DNA from: Betaproteobacteria bacterium
GTDB lineage: Bacteria > Pseudomonadota > Gammaproteobacteria > Burkholderiales > CAIKXV01
Length of the DNA: 59,916 bases
Direction of reading: 5' to 3'
Assembly (NCBI GenBank): GCA_021298815.1
Contig: JAJTHE010000062.1
Location: forward strand, 1 to 59,916
Below the pieces are notes generated by a model. It made no database searches, was not told the origin of the DNA, and was given only the letters and a program-made list of their open reading frames with translations. A program made the position numbers and the translations under genes. Positions 1 through 12,168 of the stretch are shown here, piece by piece. Position 1 is the first letter of the stretch; every line of letters starts with the position of its first letter.

Positions 1-60
1 AAGCTTCGTGAAATCGCCATGCGCGGAGAAGTTCCGGGCGTGACCAAGGCAAGCTGGTAG
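1..60 (+). CDS. rpsN: 30S ribosomal protein S14, C-terminal end (partial)
   Basis: Only the last 19 codons are inside the window; they read [19 protein letters not shown] and then TAG. This is the conserved end of S14, a small-subunit head protein that contacts 16S rRNA next to S3 and S10. The first bases are AAGCTT, so the window edge lies within the gene. The stop codon sits inside the Shine-Dalgarno region of rpsH, so the two are almost certainly cotranscribed and translated in tandem, as is usual for the spc operon. The zinc-binding or zinc-free type of S14 cannot be judged because the N-terminal part is missing. Confidence 0.93.
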   Translation, partial: KLREIAMRGEVPGVTKASW

Positions 61-70
61 GAGCTTTCGT

Positions 71-466
71 ATGAGCATGAGTGATCCGATCGCCGACATG
101 CTGACGCGCATTCGCAACGCGCAGATGGCGGAGAAGACGTCTGTCGAGATGCCTTCGAGCAAGCTCAAGGTCTCGATTGCCAAGGTGTTGAAGGACGAGG
201 GCTACATCGAGGACTTTGCGGTCCGTCCGAACGACGGCAAGCCGGTGCTGGACATCGCCCTGCGTTACTACGCGGGCGAGCCGGTCATCGAGAAGATCGA
301 GCGGGTGAGCCGGCCTGGGTTGCGCGTCTATCGCGGCACCCACGACCTGCCGCGCGTGATGAACAACCTCGGGGTTGCGATCGTGTCCACGTCCAAGGGC
401 GTGATGACCGACCGCCAGGCGCGCCAGCACGGTATCGGCGGCGAAGTCCTGTGCGTTGTGCACTGA
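71..466 (+). CDS. rpsH: 30S ribosomal protein S8
   Basis: This 131-residue protein matches S8 in length and sequence: it begins [18 protein letters not shown] and ends with the conserved [11 protein letters not shown] tail. S8 binds the central domain of 16S rRNA (helix 21) early in assembly of the 30S platform, and in E. coli it is the translational repressor of the spc operon. An AGGAG at 59-63 lies 7 nt before the ATG at 71; the second ATG (77) is the alternative start and would remove only two residues. It sits 10 nt after rpsN and 27 nt before rplF in an unbroken ribosomal operon. Confidence 0.97.
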   Translation: MSMSDPIADMLTRIRNAQMAEKTSVEMPSSKLKVSIAKVLKDEGYIEDFAVRPNDGKPVLDIALRYYAGEPVIEKIERVSRPGLRVYRGTHDLPRVMNNLGVAIVSTSKGVMTDRQARQHGIGGEVLCVVH

Positions 467-493
467 CCCTGATAGAGCGGACGGAGTCGGCAA

Positions 494-1027
494 ATGTCTC
501 GAATCGGTAAGTCTCCTGTCCCGGTGCCCGCTGGCGTCGAAGTCGCCATCGCGCCGGACTCGATCAGCATCAAGGGCCCGCTGGGCACCGCGCAGCAGGC
601 GGTGACCGGCGGCGTGGCGGTGGAGAAGGAAGGCAACGAGCTGCGCATCAAGGTGCTCGACGGCTCCACCCAGGCGGCCGCGATGTCCGGCACCCTGCGC
701 GCGCTGGTCAGCAACATGGTCACCGGCGTCACCAAGGGCTTCGAACGCAAGCTGCAGCTGGTCGGCGTCGGCTACAGGGCGCAGGCGCAGGGCGACAAGC
801 TCAACCTGACCCTCGGCTTCTCGCACCCGGTCGTGCACCAGATGCCCAAGGGCATCACCGTCGCCACCCCCACGCAGACCGAGATCCTGATCAAGGGTAT
901 CGACAAGCAGGTGGTCGGGCAGGTCGCCGCGGAGGTGCGCAGCTACCGTCCGCCCGAGCCGTACAAGGGCAAGGGCGTGCGCTATTCCGACGAAGTCGTC
1001 GTGATCAAAGAAACGAAGAAGAAATAA
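494..1027 (+). CDS. rplF: 50S ribosomal protein L6
   Basis: The 177-residue product begins [17 protein letters not shown] and ends [23 protein letters not shown], both hallmarks of L6. The length is the usual one. L6 is made of two similar alpha/beta domains (about residues 1-80 and 85-170) and binds 23S rRNA near the GTPase-associated and sarcin-ricin region. It lies between rpsH and rplR in the canonical spc order. Nothing unusual was seen. Confidence 0.97.
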   Translation: MSRIGKSPVPVPAGVEVAIAPDSISIKGPLGTAQQAVTGGVAVEKEGNELRIKVLDGSTQAAAMSGTLRALVSNMVTGVTKGFERKLQLVGVGYRAQAQGDKLNLTLGFSHPVVHQMPKGITVATPTQTEILIKGIDKQVVGQVAAEVRSYRPPEPYKGKGVRYSDEVVVIKETKKK

Positions 1028-1042
1028 GGCGAGGCCGACACC

Positions 1043-1399
1043 ATGTTCGATCGCAAACTCTCCCGCCTGCGCAGGTCGAAGCAGACCCGCCGCAAGGTCG
1101 CGCTCTCGCGTGCCGTGCGCCTCGCGGTGCACCGCTCCAACAACCACATCTACGCGCAGGTCATCGCCGCGTCGGGCGACCGCGTGCTGGCGACGGCATC
1201 GACGCTCGACGAATCGATCCGCGCCGCCAACCCGAAGACCGCGACCATCGCCGCGGCCAGCCTGGTCGGCAAGGCGATCGCCGAGAAGGCGAAGGGCCTG
1301 GGCATCGAGGCGGTTGCGTTCGACCGCTCCGGGTTCCGCTACCACGGCCGCGTGAAGGCGGTCGCCGAGGCCGCGCGCGAAGCCGGCCTGAAGTTCTGA
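1043..1399 (+). CDS. rplR: 50S ribosomal protein L18
   Basis: This 118-residue protein shows the L18 features: a basic N-terminus ([13 protein letters not shown]) that binds 5S rRNA, a [13 protein letters not shown] strand, and the C-terminal [23 protein letters not shown] segment. L18 helps attach 5S rRNA to the large subunit with L5 and L25. The start ATG is 15 nt after the rplF stop. The following 75 nt gap to rpsE is the longest in this part of the operon, but no clear promoter or terminator was seen in it. Confidence 0.96.
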   Translation: MFDRKLSRLRRSKQTRRKVALSRAVRLAVHRSNNHIYAQVIAASGDRVLATASTLDESIRAANPKTATIAAASLVGKAIAEKAKGLGIEAVAFDRSGFRYHGRVKAVAEAAREAGLKF

Positions 1400-1474
1400 C
1401 CTGACACCGTGCTGGCGGTCCTTACCTGCCGCCACTGAAACACTGACCGACTAAAGACCAAGCGAGAGACTCGA

Positions 1475-2011
1475 ATGGCGCAAAACAGCAACCGGCGCGA
1501 CAACCGCCGGCAGGAAAAGCAGGACGATTCCGAGGGCATGCGCGAGAAGATGATCGCGATCAACCGCGTGACCAAGGTGGTCAAGGGTGGTCGGATCCTC
1601 GGTTTCGCGGCACTCACGGTCGTCGGCGACGGCGACGGCGGCATCGGCATGGGCAAGGGCAAGGCGCGTGAAGTGCCGGTCGCCGTGCAGAAGGCCATGG
1701 ACGAAGCCCGGCGCAAGCTGGTCAAGGTGAACCTGAAGAACGGCACGCTGCAGCACTCGGTGGTCGGCCGCCACGGCGCCTCGGTGGTGCTGATGCTGCC
1801 CGCGTCCGACGGTACCGGCATCATCGCCGGCGGCCCGATGCGCGCGATCTTCGAGGTGATGGGCGTGACCAACGTGCTCGCCAAGTGCCTCGGCTCGACC
1901 AACCCCTACAACGTCGTGCGTGCCACCCTGAACGGCCTCGCATCGATGAACACCCCGGCCGAGATCGCCGCCAAGCGCGGCAAGACGGTCGCCGAAGTCA
2001 CCGGCGCCTGA
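1475..2011 (+). CDS. rpsE: 30S ribosomal protein S5
   Basis: The 178-residue product contains the S5 double-stranded RNA-binding domain (about residues 25-90, with [19 protein letters not shown] and [18 protein letters not shown]) and the C-terminal S5 domain ending [13 protein letters not shown]5 is a ribosomal ambiguity protein that shapes the decoding centre with S4 and S12. It carries a polar N-terminal tail ([15 protein letters not shown]) before the core domain. Normal position between rplR and rpmD. Confidence 0.97.
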   Translation: MAQNSNRRDNRRQEKQDDSEGMREKMIAINRVTKVVKGGRILGFAALTVVGDGDGGIGMGKGKAREVPVAVQKAMDEARRKLVKVNLKNGTLQHSVVGRHGASVVLMLPASDGTGIIAGGPMRAIFEVMGVTNVLAKCLGSTNPYNVVRATLNGLASMNTPAEIAAKRGKTVAEVTGA

Positions 2012-2030
2012 TAGGAACGAGAGTACTGCC

Positions 2031-2219
2031 ATGTCGACGACAGCAAAGAAACTGAAGGTCACGCTGGTGAAGAGCGTGATCGGCACGCGCGAGTCGCATC
2101 GCGCCTGCGTGCGCGGGCTCGGCCTCAAGCGCCGGCAACACACGGTGGAAGTCGAGGACACCCCGGCTGTGCGCGGGATGATCAACAAGGTGTCGTATCT
2201 TCTGAAGTGCGAGGGCTGA
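2031..2219 (+). CDS. rpmD: 50S ribosomal protein L30
   Basis: A 62-residue protein with the L30 pattern [26 protein letters not shown] followed by a [21 protein letters not shown] end. (Written as segments, the match runs across the whole protein.) L30 is a small one-domain 23S rRNA-binding protein; its presence is consistent with a proteobacterial rather than a chloroplast or cyanobacterial operon. It is 19 nt downstream of rpsE and only 4 nt upstream of rplO, which suggests translational coupling. Confidence 0.95.
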   Translation: MSTTAKKLKVTLVKSVIGTRESHRACVRGLGLKRRQHTVEVEDTPAVRGMINKVSYLLKCEG

Positions 2220-2223
2220 GACC

Positions 2224-2685
2224 ATGCGCCTGAATGAATTGAGCCCGGGGGTCGGGTCGAAGTTTGAACGCAAGCGCGTCGGTCGCGGCATCGGCAGCGG
2301 CACCGGCAAGACCGGTGGTCGCGGACACAAGGGACAGAAGTCGCGCTCCGGCGGGTTCCACAAGGTCGGCTTCGAGGGCGGCCAGATGCCGTTTCAGCGC
2401 CGGCTGCCCAAGCGGGGCTTCACGCCCCTGCAGCCGAACGCGGTCGCGCAGGTGCGCCTGGGCGACCTCGCGCTGGTCGATGCGGAAGTCATCGATTTCG
2501 CGGCTCTGGTGGCGGCGAAGCTGGTGCCGTCCTCCGCGAAGCGGGCGAAGGTCTTCCTGTGCGGCAATCTCGAGAAGAAGGTTGCCGTATCGGGCCTGGG
2601 CGTCACCAAGGGCGCGAAGAGCGCGATCGAGGCGCTGGGCGGCACGGTCACCATGCCGGAAGCCGAAGCGCCGGCGTCGGCCTGA
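2224..2685 (+). CDS. rplO: 50S ribosomal protein L15
   Basis: A 153-residue protein with the glycine- and arginine-rich N-terminal extension of L15 ([20 protein letters not shown], about residues 20-40), which threads into 23S rRNA, followed by the globular domain with the [18 protein letters not shown] motif. L15 is a late assembly protein of the large subunit. It starts 4 nt after rpmD and ends 36 nt before secY, the usual order. The last ten residues (PEAEAPASA) are a low-complexity tail. Confidence 0.96.
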   Translation: MRLNELSPGVGSKFERKRVGRGIGSGTGKTGGRGHKGQKSRSGGFHKVGFEGGQMPFQRRLPKRGFTPLQPNAVAQVRLGDLALVDAEVIDFAALVAAKLVPSSAKRAKVFLCGNLEKKVAVSGLGVTKGAKSAIEALGGTVTMPEAEAPASA

Positions 2686-2721
2686 CGCCCGCACGACGCG
2701 ACCGCATACAAGGGGTAATCA

Positions 2722-4047
2722 GTGGCTACAGCATCGGCAATCGGCGGCGGCAAGATGGGAGACCTCAAACGGCGTCTCCTGTTCCTGCTCGGCGCGCTGA
2801 TCGTCTACCGCATCGGCACCCACGTGCCGGTGCCGGGCATCGATCCCGACCAGCTGGCGCAGCTGTTCAACCAGCAGCGCGGCGGCATCCTGGACATGTT
2901 CAACATGTTCTCGGGCGGCGCGCTGTCGCGGTTCTCGATCTTCGCGCTGGGCATCATGCCGTACATCTCGGCGTCGATCATCATGCAGCTGATGACGGTG
3001 GTGTCGCCGCACCTCGAGGCGCTGAAGAAGGAAGGCGAGTCGGGGCGGCGCAAGATCACCCAGTACACCCGCTACGGCACCGCGGTGCTCGCGCTGTTCC
3101 AGGCGATGGGCATCTCCGTGGCGTTGCAGGCGCAGCCGGGCCTGGTGATCTCGCCCGGCACGATGTTCATGTTCGTCACCGTGGTCACGCTGGTCGCCGG
3201 CACGATGTTCCTGATGTGGCTGGGCGAGCAGATCACCGAGCGCGGCATCGGTAACGGCATCTCGCTGATCATCTTCGCCGGCATCGTCGCCGGCCTGCCG
3301 TCGGCCATCGCCGGTACGCTCGAGCTGGCGCGTACCGGATCGTTCTCGATCGCCTTCGTGGTGATCCTGATGGTGCTGGCGATCGGCCTCACCTGCTTCG
3401 TGGTGTTCGTCGAGCGCGGCCAGCGCAAGATCTTGGTGAACTACGCCAAGCGCCAGGTCGGCCGCAAGGTCTATGGCGGCCAGAGCTCGCACCTGCCGCT
3501 CAAGCTGAACATGGCCGGGGTCATCCCGCCGATCTTCGCTTCCTCGATCATCCTGTTCCCGGCGACGATCTCCGGCTGGTTCGGCGCGAGCGAAGGCATG
3601 AACTGGCTGAAGGACCTCTCCGGCATGCTGCATCCCGGGCAGCCGGTCTACGTGCTGCTCTACGCCGCGGCGATCATCTTCTTCTGCTTCTTCTACACCG
3701 CCCTGATGTACAACCCGAAGGAGACGGCGGACAACCTGAAGAAGAGCGGGGCGTTCGTGCCCGGCATCCGCCCGGGTGACCAGACGGCGAAGTACATCGG
3801 CGACATCACCACCCGCCTGACCCTGGTCGGCGCGGTCTACATCACCGTGGTGTGCCTGATCCCCGAGTTCCTGATCGTCCGCTTCAACGTGCCATTCTAT
3901 TTCGGCGGCACCAGCCTGCTGATCATCGTGGTCGTGACCATGGACTTCATGCAGCAGGTGCAGGCGTACATGATGACGCACCAGTACGAGAGCCTCCTGA
4001 AGAAGGCCAACCTCAAGGGTGGCGGGATGTTCCCGACCCGCCCGTAA
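2722..4047 (+). CDS. secY: Protein translocase channel subunit SecY
   Basis: The 441-residue protein is the pore subunit of the SecYEG inner-membrane translocon. Ten hydrophobic segments can be traced, and family motifs are present: an N-terminal amphipathic stretch ([20 protein letters not shown]), a plug-region [18 protein letters not shown], the cytosolic loop [19 protein letters not shown], and the C-terminal [10 protein letters not shown]. The start codon is GTG-like in context: the first codon at 2722 is GTG (tcaGTGGCTACA), giving [11 protein letters not shown]. It closes the spc operon proper, and infA and rpmJ follow. Confidence 0.97.
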   Translation: MATASAIGGGKMGDLKRRLLFLLGALIVYRIGTHVPVPGIDPDQLAQLFNQQRGGILDMFNMFSGGALSRFSIFALGIMPYISASIIMQLMTVVSPHLEALKKEGESGRRKITQYTRYGTAVLALFQAMGISVALQAQPGLVISPGTMFMFVTVVTLVAGTMFLMWLGEQITERGIGNGISLIIFAGIVAGLPSAIAGTLELARTGSFSIAFVVILMVLAIGLTCFVVFVERGQRKILVNYAKRQVGRKVYGGQSSHLPLKLNMAGVIPPIFASSIILFPATISGWFGASEGMNWLKDLSGMLHPGQPVYVLLYAAAIIFFCFFYTALMYNPKETADNLKKSGAFVPGIRPGDQTAKYIGDITTRLTLVGAVYITVVCLIPEFLIVRFNVPFYFGGTSLLIIVVVTMDFMQQVQAYMMTHQYESLLKKANLKGGGMFPTRP

Positions 4048-4090
4048 CTGCCGCAAATCACCGCATTTCCAAGACAGGCGCTCCGACCGG

Positions 4091-4309
4091 ATGGCGAAGG
4101 AAGAAACGATTCAGATGCAGGGCGAAGTCCTCGAGACGCTGCCCAATGCGACGTTCCGCGTGAAGCTCGAGAACGGGCACGTGGTGCTGTCGCACATCTC
4201 CGGGAAGATGCGGATGCATTACATCCGCATCCTGCCGGGGGACAAGGTGACGGTCGAGGTCAGTCCCTACGACCTGTCGCGCGCCCGGATCACTTTCCGC
4301 GCTCGCTGA
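4091..4309 (+). CDS. infA: Translation initiation factor IF-1
   Basis: The 72-residue protein starting [17 protein letters not shown] and ending [10 protein letters not shown] is the S1/OB-fold factor IF-1, which occupies the ribosomal A site and supports IF-2 and IF-3 during initiation. An upstream in-frame start exists at 4019, but it would add 24 unrelated residues overlapping secY, so 4091 was chosen on family length. The gene lies between secY and rpmJ; adk is absent at this point, which is a common arrangement in betaproteobacteria. Confidence 0.95.
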   Translation: MAKEETIQMQGEVLETLPNATFRVKLENGHVVLSHISGKMRMHYIRILPGDKVTVEVSPYDLSRARITFRAR

Positions 4310-4420
4310 ACTCGCCGGGAAGGCTCCCGGCCGGCGACGGCGAGGCAGCACCAGGGTTCCAGAACAGAAGTCGGCCGCCGCAGCGGCCCGCAGTCCAGAC
4401 AGCTTTATCCAGGGGTCATC

Positions 4421-4534
4421 ATGAAAGTACAGGCGTCCGTAAAGAAGATCTGCCGCAAGTGCAAAGTCATCCGCCGCCACGGTGTGGTGCGTGTGATCTG
4501 CACCGATCCGCGGCACAAGCAGCGCCAGGGTTGA
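4421..4534 (+). CDS. rpmJ: 50S ribosomal protein L36
   Basis: This 37-codon gene encodes [19 protein letters not shown] and then RHKQRQG at its end. It is the zinc-ribbon form of L36: Cys11, Cys14, Cys27 and His32 form the C-C-C-H metal site. It sits 111 nt after infA and before the rpsM promoter region. An AGGGG at 4411-4415 can serve as ribosome binding site. The zinc-binding form is usually replaced by a zinc-free paralogue under zinc starvation where one exists; none is seen in this window. Confidence 0.94.
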   Translation: MKVQASVKKICRKCKVIRRHGVVRVICTDPRHKQRQG

Positions 4535-4582
4535 TCCGGGCGGCATCGGCTCGATCCTTCCAGCCCGTCCGGGGCAGGTGGC

Positions 4583-4600
4583 GCAACCTCCCGAGGTTGC
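4583..4600. repeat. Perfect 8-bp inverted repeat overlapping the rpsM promoter
   Basis: GCAACCTC (4583-4590) and GAGGTTGC (4593-4600) are perfect inverted copies separated by CC. In RNA this would make a tight hairpin. No run of T follows, so it is not a classical intrinsic terminator. Its right arm covers the first four bases of the -35 element of the proposed rpsM promoter, so it could be an operator-like site or simply a small processing hairpin after rpmJ. Confidence 0.5.
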
Positions 4601-4625
4601 CTGAAAGCCTTCCGGCGGATATAAT
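4597..4625 (+). promoter_or_regulatory. Promoter of the alpha operon (before rpsM)
   Basis: TTGCCT (4597-4602) is followed after exactly 17 bases by a perfect TATAAT (4620-4625). The ATG of rpsM lies 29 nt after the -10 box, leaving a short leader. This is the best sigma-70-type promoter I can see in the ribosomal block, and it would let rpsM-rpsK-rpsD-rpoA-rplQ be expressed separately from the spc operon. The short leader leaves little room for the S4-binding pseudoknot known from the E. coli alpha operon leader. Confidence 0.75.
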
Positions 4626-4654
4626 CAGCGGTTTTTCGTTCTGAGCACAATCGC

Positions 4655-5029
4655 ATGGCTCGTATTGCTGGCGTAAACATCCCGAACCATCAGCACGTGG
4701 TGGTCGCCCTGACCTCGATCTATGGCATCGGCCCCTCGCGGTCGAAGGCCATCTGCGAGGCCTCGGGCATCAAGACCACCACCAAGATGAAGGAACTCAC
4801 CGACGCGGAGATGGACAAGCTCCGTGACCACGTCGGCAAGTTCACCGTCGAAGGCGACCTTCGCCGCGAGGTGAACATGAGCATCAAGCGGCTGATGGAT
4901 CTCGGCTGCTACCGTGGCCTGCGGCACCGCCGCGGCCTGCCGGTTCGCGGACAGCGCACCCGCACCAACGCCCGTACCCGCAAGGGTCCGCGCAAGGCGA
5001 TCCGGGCGACGTCCGGCAAGCCGGGTTAA
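4655..5029 (+). CDS. rpsM: 30S ribosomal protein S13
   Basis: The 124-residue protein begins [21 protein letters not shown] and ends with the basic tail [20 protein letters not shown]13 sits in the head of the 30S subunit and forms intersubunit bridges with L5; the arginine/lysine tail reaches the P-site tRNA. It contains the expected helix-two-turns-helix region (about residues 15-80) and the [15 protein letters not shown] motif. First gene of the alpha operon, directly after the promoter at 4597. Confidence 0.97.
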   Translation: MARIAGVNIPNHQHVVVALTSIYGIGPSRSKAICEASGIKTTTKMKELTDAEMDKLRDHVGKFTVEGDLRREVNMSIKRLMDLGCYRGLRHRRGLPVRGQRTRTNARTRKGPRKAIRATSGKPG

Positions 5030-5044
5030 AAGGATTCGATAGAC

Positions 5045-5434
5045 ATGGCAAAGACCGCAACGCGGACCCGCAAGAAGGTCAAGAAGAACATCGCCGAAGG
5101 TGTCGCGCACATCCACGCGTCGTTCAACAACACGATCGTCACGATCACCGACCGCCAGGGCAACGCCCTGTCGTGGGCGTCCACCGGCAGCTCGGGCTTC
5201 AAGGGCTCGCGCAAGAGCACGCCGTTCGCCGCCCAGATCGCGGCCGAACAGGCCGGCCGTGCCGCGCAGGAGTGCGGCGTGAAGAACCTCGAAGTGCGCA
5301 TCAAGGGCCCGGGCCCGGGCCGCGAGTCCGCGGTGCGCGCGCTCAATGCCGTCGGCTTCAAGATCCTCAGCATCTCGGACGTGACTCCGGTGCCGCACAA
5401 CGGCTGCCGCCCGCCCAAGCGCCGTCGCGTCTGA
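5045..5434 (+). CDS. rpsK: 30S ribosomal protein S11
   Basis: This 129-residue protein has the S11 core ([38 protein letters not shown]) and the invariant C-terminal block [18 protein letters not shown], which packs against 16S rRNA on the platform. It starts 15 nt after rpsM and is followed 16 nt later by rpsD, in the invariant alpha-operon order. No unusual features were found. Confidence 0.97.
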   Translation: MAKTATRTRKKVKKNIAEGVAHIHASFNNTIVTITDRQGNALSWASTGSSGFKGSRKSTPFAAQIAAEQAGRAAQECGVKNLEVRIKGPGPGRESAVRALNAVGFKILSISDVTPVPHNGCRPPKRRRV

Positions 5435-5450
5435 CCAGGAGACACATACC

Positions 5451-6077
5451 GTGGCCCGCAATACCGATCCGAAATGCCGCCAGTGCCGTCGCGAAGGCGA
5501 AAAGCTCTTCCTCAAGGGCGAAAAGTGCTTCACCGACAAGTGCTCGATCGAGCGCCGCACGAATCCGCCCGGCCAGCACGGCCAGAAGCAGAACCGCATG
5601 TCCGACTATGCGCTCCAGCTGCGTGAAAAGCAGAAGGTCCGTCGGATCTACGGGATCCTCGAGCGCCAGTTCCGCCGCACGTACGCCGAAGCCGATCGCC
5701 GCAAGGGGATCACCGGCCAGAACCTGCTGGCGCTGCTCGAGTGCCGCCTCGACAACGTCGCCTTCCGTATGGGCTTCGGCGCGTCGCGCAGCGAGGCGCG
5801 CCAGGTTGTCCGCCACAACGGCGTGACGGTCAACGGCCGCCGCGTGAACATCCCGTCGTTCCAGGTGCGTCCGGGCGACGTGATCGCCCTGTCGGCCAGC
5901 GCCCGCGAGCAGCTCCGGGTCAAGGCGGCGATGGAGGCGGTCGAACAGCGCGGCGTGCCGGAATGGCTGTCGCTCGATGGCAAGGAAGGCAAGGGCGTGT
6001 TCAAGAGCGTCCCCTCCCGCACCGACCTGCCGAGCACGATCAACGAATCGCTGATCGTCGAGCTGTACTCCAAGTAA
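5451..6077 (+). CDS. rpsD: 30S ribosomal protein S4
   Basis: The start codon is GTG at 5451, preceded by an AGGAGA. The 208-residue product has an N-terminal zinc-knuckle with Cys9, Cys12, Cys26 and Cys31 (KCRQC, KCFTDKC), so this is the metal-binding form of S4, followed by the S4 RNA-binding domain (about residues 98-160, [11 protein letters not shown] to [11 protein letters not shown]). S4 nucleates 30S body assembly with S7 and acts in enteric bacteria as repressor of the alpha operon. It ends in [20 protein letters not shown], the usual tail, and is followed by a long structured spacer before rpoA. Confidence 0.96.
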   Translation: MARNTDPKCRQCRREGEKLFLKGEKCFTDKCSIERRTNPPGQHGQKQNRMSDYALQLREKQKVRRIYGILERQFRRTYAEADRRKGITGQNLLALLECRLDNVAFRMGFGASRSEARQVVRHNGVTVNGRRVNIPSFQVRPGDVIALSASAREQLRVKAAMEAVEQRGVPEWLSLDGKEGKGVFKSVPSRTDLPSTINESLIVELYSK

Positions 6078-6079
6078 TC

Positions 6080-6230
6080 GACCCGCGCGCGCGGCGGGTC
6101 GGGGCGTTCCCGCCTCCGCGCGCGCTGCCTTACCCGCAGCGTCGTACCGTCGTACGCATTGTCGTACTCAACACCGCAGTACGCACCCAAAGCTCCAGTT
6201 CGCGGCGAAGACCCTGCGTGACCACGCAGG
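6080..6230 (+). promoter_or_regulatory. Structured rpsD-rpoA spacer with inverted and direct repeats
   Basis: The 192-nt gap between rpsD and rpoA contains two inverted repeats, GACCCGC (about 6080) facing GCGGGTC (about 6094-6100), and CCTGCGT (6213-6219) facing ACGCAGG (6224-6230). It also holds three direct copies of GTCGTAC (6141-6147, 6149-6155, 6161-6167). No clear -35/-10 pair was found. The spacing is long for this operon, and the structure could serve mRNA processing or a local control of rpoA. Function is inference only. Confidence 0.4.
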
Positions 6231-6269
6231 CATCTGCGTCGCCATCTTTTCCGGTCGAGAGGTCAATCC

Positions 6270-7253
6270 ATGCAAAGCAGCTTCCTGAAGCCGCGCATCA
6301 TCGATGTACAACCGGTGTCGGCCGTGCAGGCGAAGATCACGATGGAGCCGTTCGAGCGTGGCTATGGCCACACGCTCGGCCACGCGCTGCGCCGCGTCCT
6401 GCTGTCGAGCATGCCCGGCTATGCCGCGACCGAAGTCCACATCACCGGCGTACTGCACGAGTACTCGGCGCTGGACGGCGTGCAGGAAGACCTGGTGGAC
6501 ATCCTGCTGAACCTGAAGGGCATCGTGTTCAAGCTGCACAACCGTGACGACGTCACGCTGACGCTGAACAAGACCGGTGCAGGCGCGGTGACCGCGGGCG
6601 ACATCGAGGTCGGGCACGACGTCGAGATCATCAACCCGCAGCACGTGATCGCCCACCTGACCCCGGGCGGCAAGCTCGAGATGACCATCAAGGTCGAGAA
6701 GGGCCGTGGCTACGTGCCGGCGTCCTCCCGTCCGGCCGCGCGCGAAGGCCGCGCGATCGGCAGCATCCTGCTCGACGCCTCGTTCAGCCCGGTGCACCGG
6801 GTGAGCTACGCGGTCGAGAGCGCCCGCGTCGAGCAGCGCACCGACCTCGACAAGCTGATCATCGACATCGAGACCAACGGCGTGATCGAGCCGGAAGAGG
6901 CGATCCGCTACGCCGCGCGCGTGCTGGTCGACCAGCTGGCGGTGTTCGCCGACCTGCAGGGCACCCCGGGTGCGCGCGACGACCGCAAGGAGCCGGCGGT
7001 CGACCCGATCCTGCTGCGCCCGGTCGACGACCTCGAACTCACCGTGCGCTCGGCGAACTGCCTGAAGGCCGAGAACATCTACTACATCGGCGACCTGATC
7101 CAGCGCACCGAAACCGAACTGCTCAAGACGCCGAACCTGGGTCGCAAGTCGCTCAACGAGATCAAGGAAGTCCTTGCCTCGCGTGGCCTGATGCTCGGCA
7201 TGAAGCTCGAGAACTGGCCGCCGGTCGGCCTCGAGAAGGTCGCCGGGCACTGA
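6270..7253 (+). CDS. rpoA: DNA-directed RNA polymerase alpha subunit
   Basis: The 327-residue alpha subunit has the N-terminal dimerisation and assembly domain (about residues 1-230; [20 protein letters not shown] is the diagnostic motif) and the C-terminal UP-element and activator-binding domain (about 250-327; [18 protein letters not shown] and [18 protein letters not shown]). Length and both domains are normal. An AGAGG at 6257-6261 precedes the ATG. It lies between rpsD and rplQ, as in nearly all proteobacteria. Confidence 0.98.
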   Translation: MQSSFLKPRIIDVQPVSAVQAKITMEPFERGYGHTLGHALRRVLLSSMPGYAATEVHITGVLHEYSALDGVQEDLVDILLNLKGIVFKLHNRDDVTLTLNKTGAGAVTAGDIEVGHDVEIINPQHVIAHLTPGGKLEMTIKVEKGRGYVPASSRPAAREGRAIGSILLDASFSPVHRVSYAVESARVEQRTDLDKLIIDIETNGVIEPEEAIRYAARVLVDQLAVFADLQGTPGARDDRKEPAVDPILLRPVDDLELTVRSANCLKAENIYYIGDLIQRTETELLKTPNLGRKSLNEIKEVLASRGLMLGMKLENWPPVGLEKVAGH

Positions 7254-7309
7254 GTCTCCACACCGACCCGGCCCCAACACAACATCATCTGCCGTACTGA
7301 GGTATCGCC

Positions 7310-7693
7310 ATGCGTCACCGCCAAGGCCTGCGAAAACTGAACCGCACCACCAGCCACCGGCTGGCGATGCTGCGCAACATGACCAACTCGCTGCTCAAGC
7401 ACGAGACCATCCAGACGACCCTGCCCAAGGCGAAGGAACTGCGCCGCGTGGCCGAGCCGCTGATCACCCTGGGCAAGACCGCCACGGTCGCCAACCGGCG
7501 TCTGGCGTTCAACCGCCTGCGCGACCGCGACATGGTGGTGAAGCTGTTCGACGAACTCGGGCCGCGCTACGCCACCCGCAACGGCGGCTACCTGCGCATC
7601 CTGAAGGCCGGCTTCCGCCAGGGCGACAATGCCCCGATGGCGCTGGTCATGCTGATGGACCAGCCGGAAGCGGCCGCGACCGACGCACAGTAA
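7310..7693 (+). CDS. rplQ: 50S ribosomal protein L17
   Basis: The 127-residue protein begins [20 protein letters not shown], the invariant L17 opening, and contains [20 protein letters not shown]17 sits near the polypeptide exit tunnel. It is the last gene of the alpha operon; the following gene, uvrA, is convergent, so transcription should end in the 48-nt gap. Confidence 0.96.
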   Translation: MRHRQGLRKLNRTTSHRLAMLRNMTNSLLKHETIQTTLPKAKELRRVAEPLITLGKTATVANRRLAFNRLRDRDMVVKLFDELGPRYATRNGGYLRILKAGFRQGDNAPMALVMLMDQPEAAATDAQ

Positions 7694-7714
7694 CGAGTTC
7701 CACCTGCGGCGACG

Positions 7715-7733
7715 CCCGGGAGCCCCGCCCGGG
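7715..7733. terminator. Possible bidirectional terminator hairpin between rplQ and uvrA
   Basis: CCCGGG (7715-7720) and CCCGGG (7728-7733), self-complementary six-base arms, flank a 7-nt loop in the gap between two convergent genes. There is no T-tract on either strand, so termination would be weak or Rho-assisted. The call rests mainly on position. Confidence 0.35.
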
Positions 7734-7741
7734 TGAGCCGA

Positions 7742-10741
<3,000 letters not shown>

Positions 10742-10780
10742 GCCCGCCCTGCCAGCCACGCCGTGTGAAAAAGGCAACCT

Positions 10781-10791
10781 GTTACTATAAC
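10781..10791. promoter_or_regulatory. Palindromic AT-rich site in the uvrA / MFS divergent region
   Basis: GTTACTATAAC is an interrupted palindrome (GTTA / TAAC) in an otherwise GC-rich 128-nt divergent spacer. Read on the minus strand it holds TATAGT, a good -10 candidate for uvrA, and on the plus strand overlapping TACTAT/TATAAC could serve the MFS gene. No convincing -35 box was found on either side, so this is a weak promoter or operator prediction. Confidence 0.35.
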
Positions 10792-10869
10792 CGAGTCACC
10801 CATCCACAAGTCCGCCGTGACCGTGCCTGCTTCGATCCCAGCCAGACCCGCCACGCCGGCGCGCCGGCG

Positions 10870-12132
10870 ATGAATGCCCTCGAGTGGCGCGCGAGCCTGG
10901 CCCTGTCCACGCTGTACGGCCTGCGCATGCTCGGGTTGTTCATCATCCTGCCGGTGTTCGCGGTCTACGCCCAGCGCCTGCCCGGGGGCGAAAACCGCAT
11001 CCTGATCGGGATCGCGATCGGCATCTACGGCCTGACGCAGGCCATCCTGCAGATCCCGTTCGGCTGGGCCTCCGACCGCTTCGGCCGCAAGCCGGTGATG
11101 TACTTCGGGCTGCTGCTGTTCGCGCTGGGCAGCTTCGTCGCGGCCTCGGCCAGCGACATCTGGCTGGTCATCCTGGGGCGCACGCTGCAGGGTGCCGGGG
11201 CGATCTCGGCGGTGGTGATCGCGCTCACCGCCGACCTCACCCGCGATTCCCAGCGCGCGAAGGCGATGGCGATCATCGGCTCGACCATCGGCATCGCGTT
11301 CGCGGCGTCGCTGATCGCGGGCCCGCCGCTGAACGCGGCGATCGGCATCAGCGGCATCTTCGCCATGACCGGCGTGCTGGCGCTGCTGGCACTGGGCGTG
11401 GTGCGTTTCCTGGTGCCCGAGCCGCCGCCGCTCCCGGCCGGCAGCGGCCCGGGGAGCGCCGACGAGGCCCGCCGGCCTGTGCGCGGACGCTTCCGGACCG
11501 ACCTGAAGGCGGTGTTCGCCGAGGGCGAGCTGCGCCGGCTCAACTTCGGCGTGCTGGTGCTGCATGCACTGCTCACCGCGCTGTTCCTGGTGGTGCCGGT
11601 GTCCCTGCGGGATGCCGGCATGCCGGTCGCCGAGCACTGGCACGTGTACTGGCCGGCGATGCTGGCGAGCTTCGTCGCCCTGGTCCCGGCGATCGGCTAC
11701 GCCGAGGGGCGGCACCGGCTGAAGCAGGTGTTCCTTGCCTGCATCGTCCTCACGCTGGGGTCGCTCGGCGCCTTCCTGCTGACGCTGGATTCCGTGCTCG
11801 GCACCGGCCTGGCGCTGGGCGCCTTCTTCATCGCCTTCAACGTGCTCGAGGCGCTGCTGCCTTCGCTGGTATCCCGGATCGCGCCGCGCCACTTGCGCGG
11901 CACCGCGATCGGGGTATACAGCAGTATCCAGTTCCTCGGCATCTTTCTGGGAGGCGCGGTCGGCGGCATTCTCGCGCAGACTCTGGGGCTGGGCGCCGTG
12001 CTCTGGTTCGGCACGCTGCTGACCGCCGCATGGCTGGCGATCGCGGCGGGCATGCGTTCGCCGGGGCGCCCGGCCGACGCAGGCGAGGCGGACGGCAGCC
12101 CGGCAGCCGGCGCGCATCCATCCAAGGCCTGA
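10870..12132 (+). CDS. MFS transporter, YajR-like
   Basis: The 420-residue integral membrane protein has about 12 hydrophobic segments and the MFS motif A GWASDRFGRKPVM near residue 65-77. Stretches such as LRMLGLFIILPVF, IGIAIGIYGLTQAILQIPFG and LGRTLQGAGAIS closely resemble E. coli YajR, an inner-membrane drug/proton antiporter-type protein. It lacks the extra C-terminal cytosolic YAM domain of YajR, which accounts for its shorter length. The ATG at 10870 was chosen because the upstream start (10765) would read back into the uvrA control region and add a non-homologous segment. Between uvrA and ssb, a conserved neighbourhood in betaproteobacteria as far as I recall. Substrate unknown. Confidence 0.85.
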   Translation: MNALEWRASLALSTLYGLRMLGLFIILPVFAVYAQRLPGGENRILIGIAIGIYGLTQAILQIPFGWASDRFGRKPVMYFGLLLFALGSFVAASASDIWLVILGRTLQGAGAISAVVIALTADLTRDSQRAKAMAIIGSTIGIAFAASLIAGPPLNAAIGISGIFAMTGVLALLALGVVRFLVPEPPPLPAGSGPGSADEARRPVRGRFRTDLKAVFAEGELRRLNFGVLVLHALLTALFLVVPVSLRDAGMPVAEHWHVYWPAMLASFVALVPAIGYAEGRHRLKQVFLACIVLTLGSLGAFLLTLDSVLGTGLALGAFFIAFNVLEALLPSLVSRIAPRHLRGTAIGVYSSIQFLGIFLGGAVGGILAQTLGLGAVLWFGTLLTAAWLAIAAGMRSPGRPADAGEADGSPAAGAHPSKA

Positions 12133-12168
12133 ACACACCAAACATCACGCACGCAGCGGAGGTATCCA

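Noticed and set aside
10779..10796. LexA (SOS) box upstream of uvrA
   Set aside because: CTGT at the left half is followed after eight bases by CCGA and not ACAG, so only half a site exists. It is not enough to claim SOS control.
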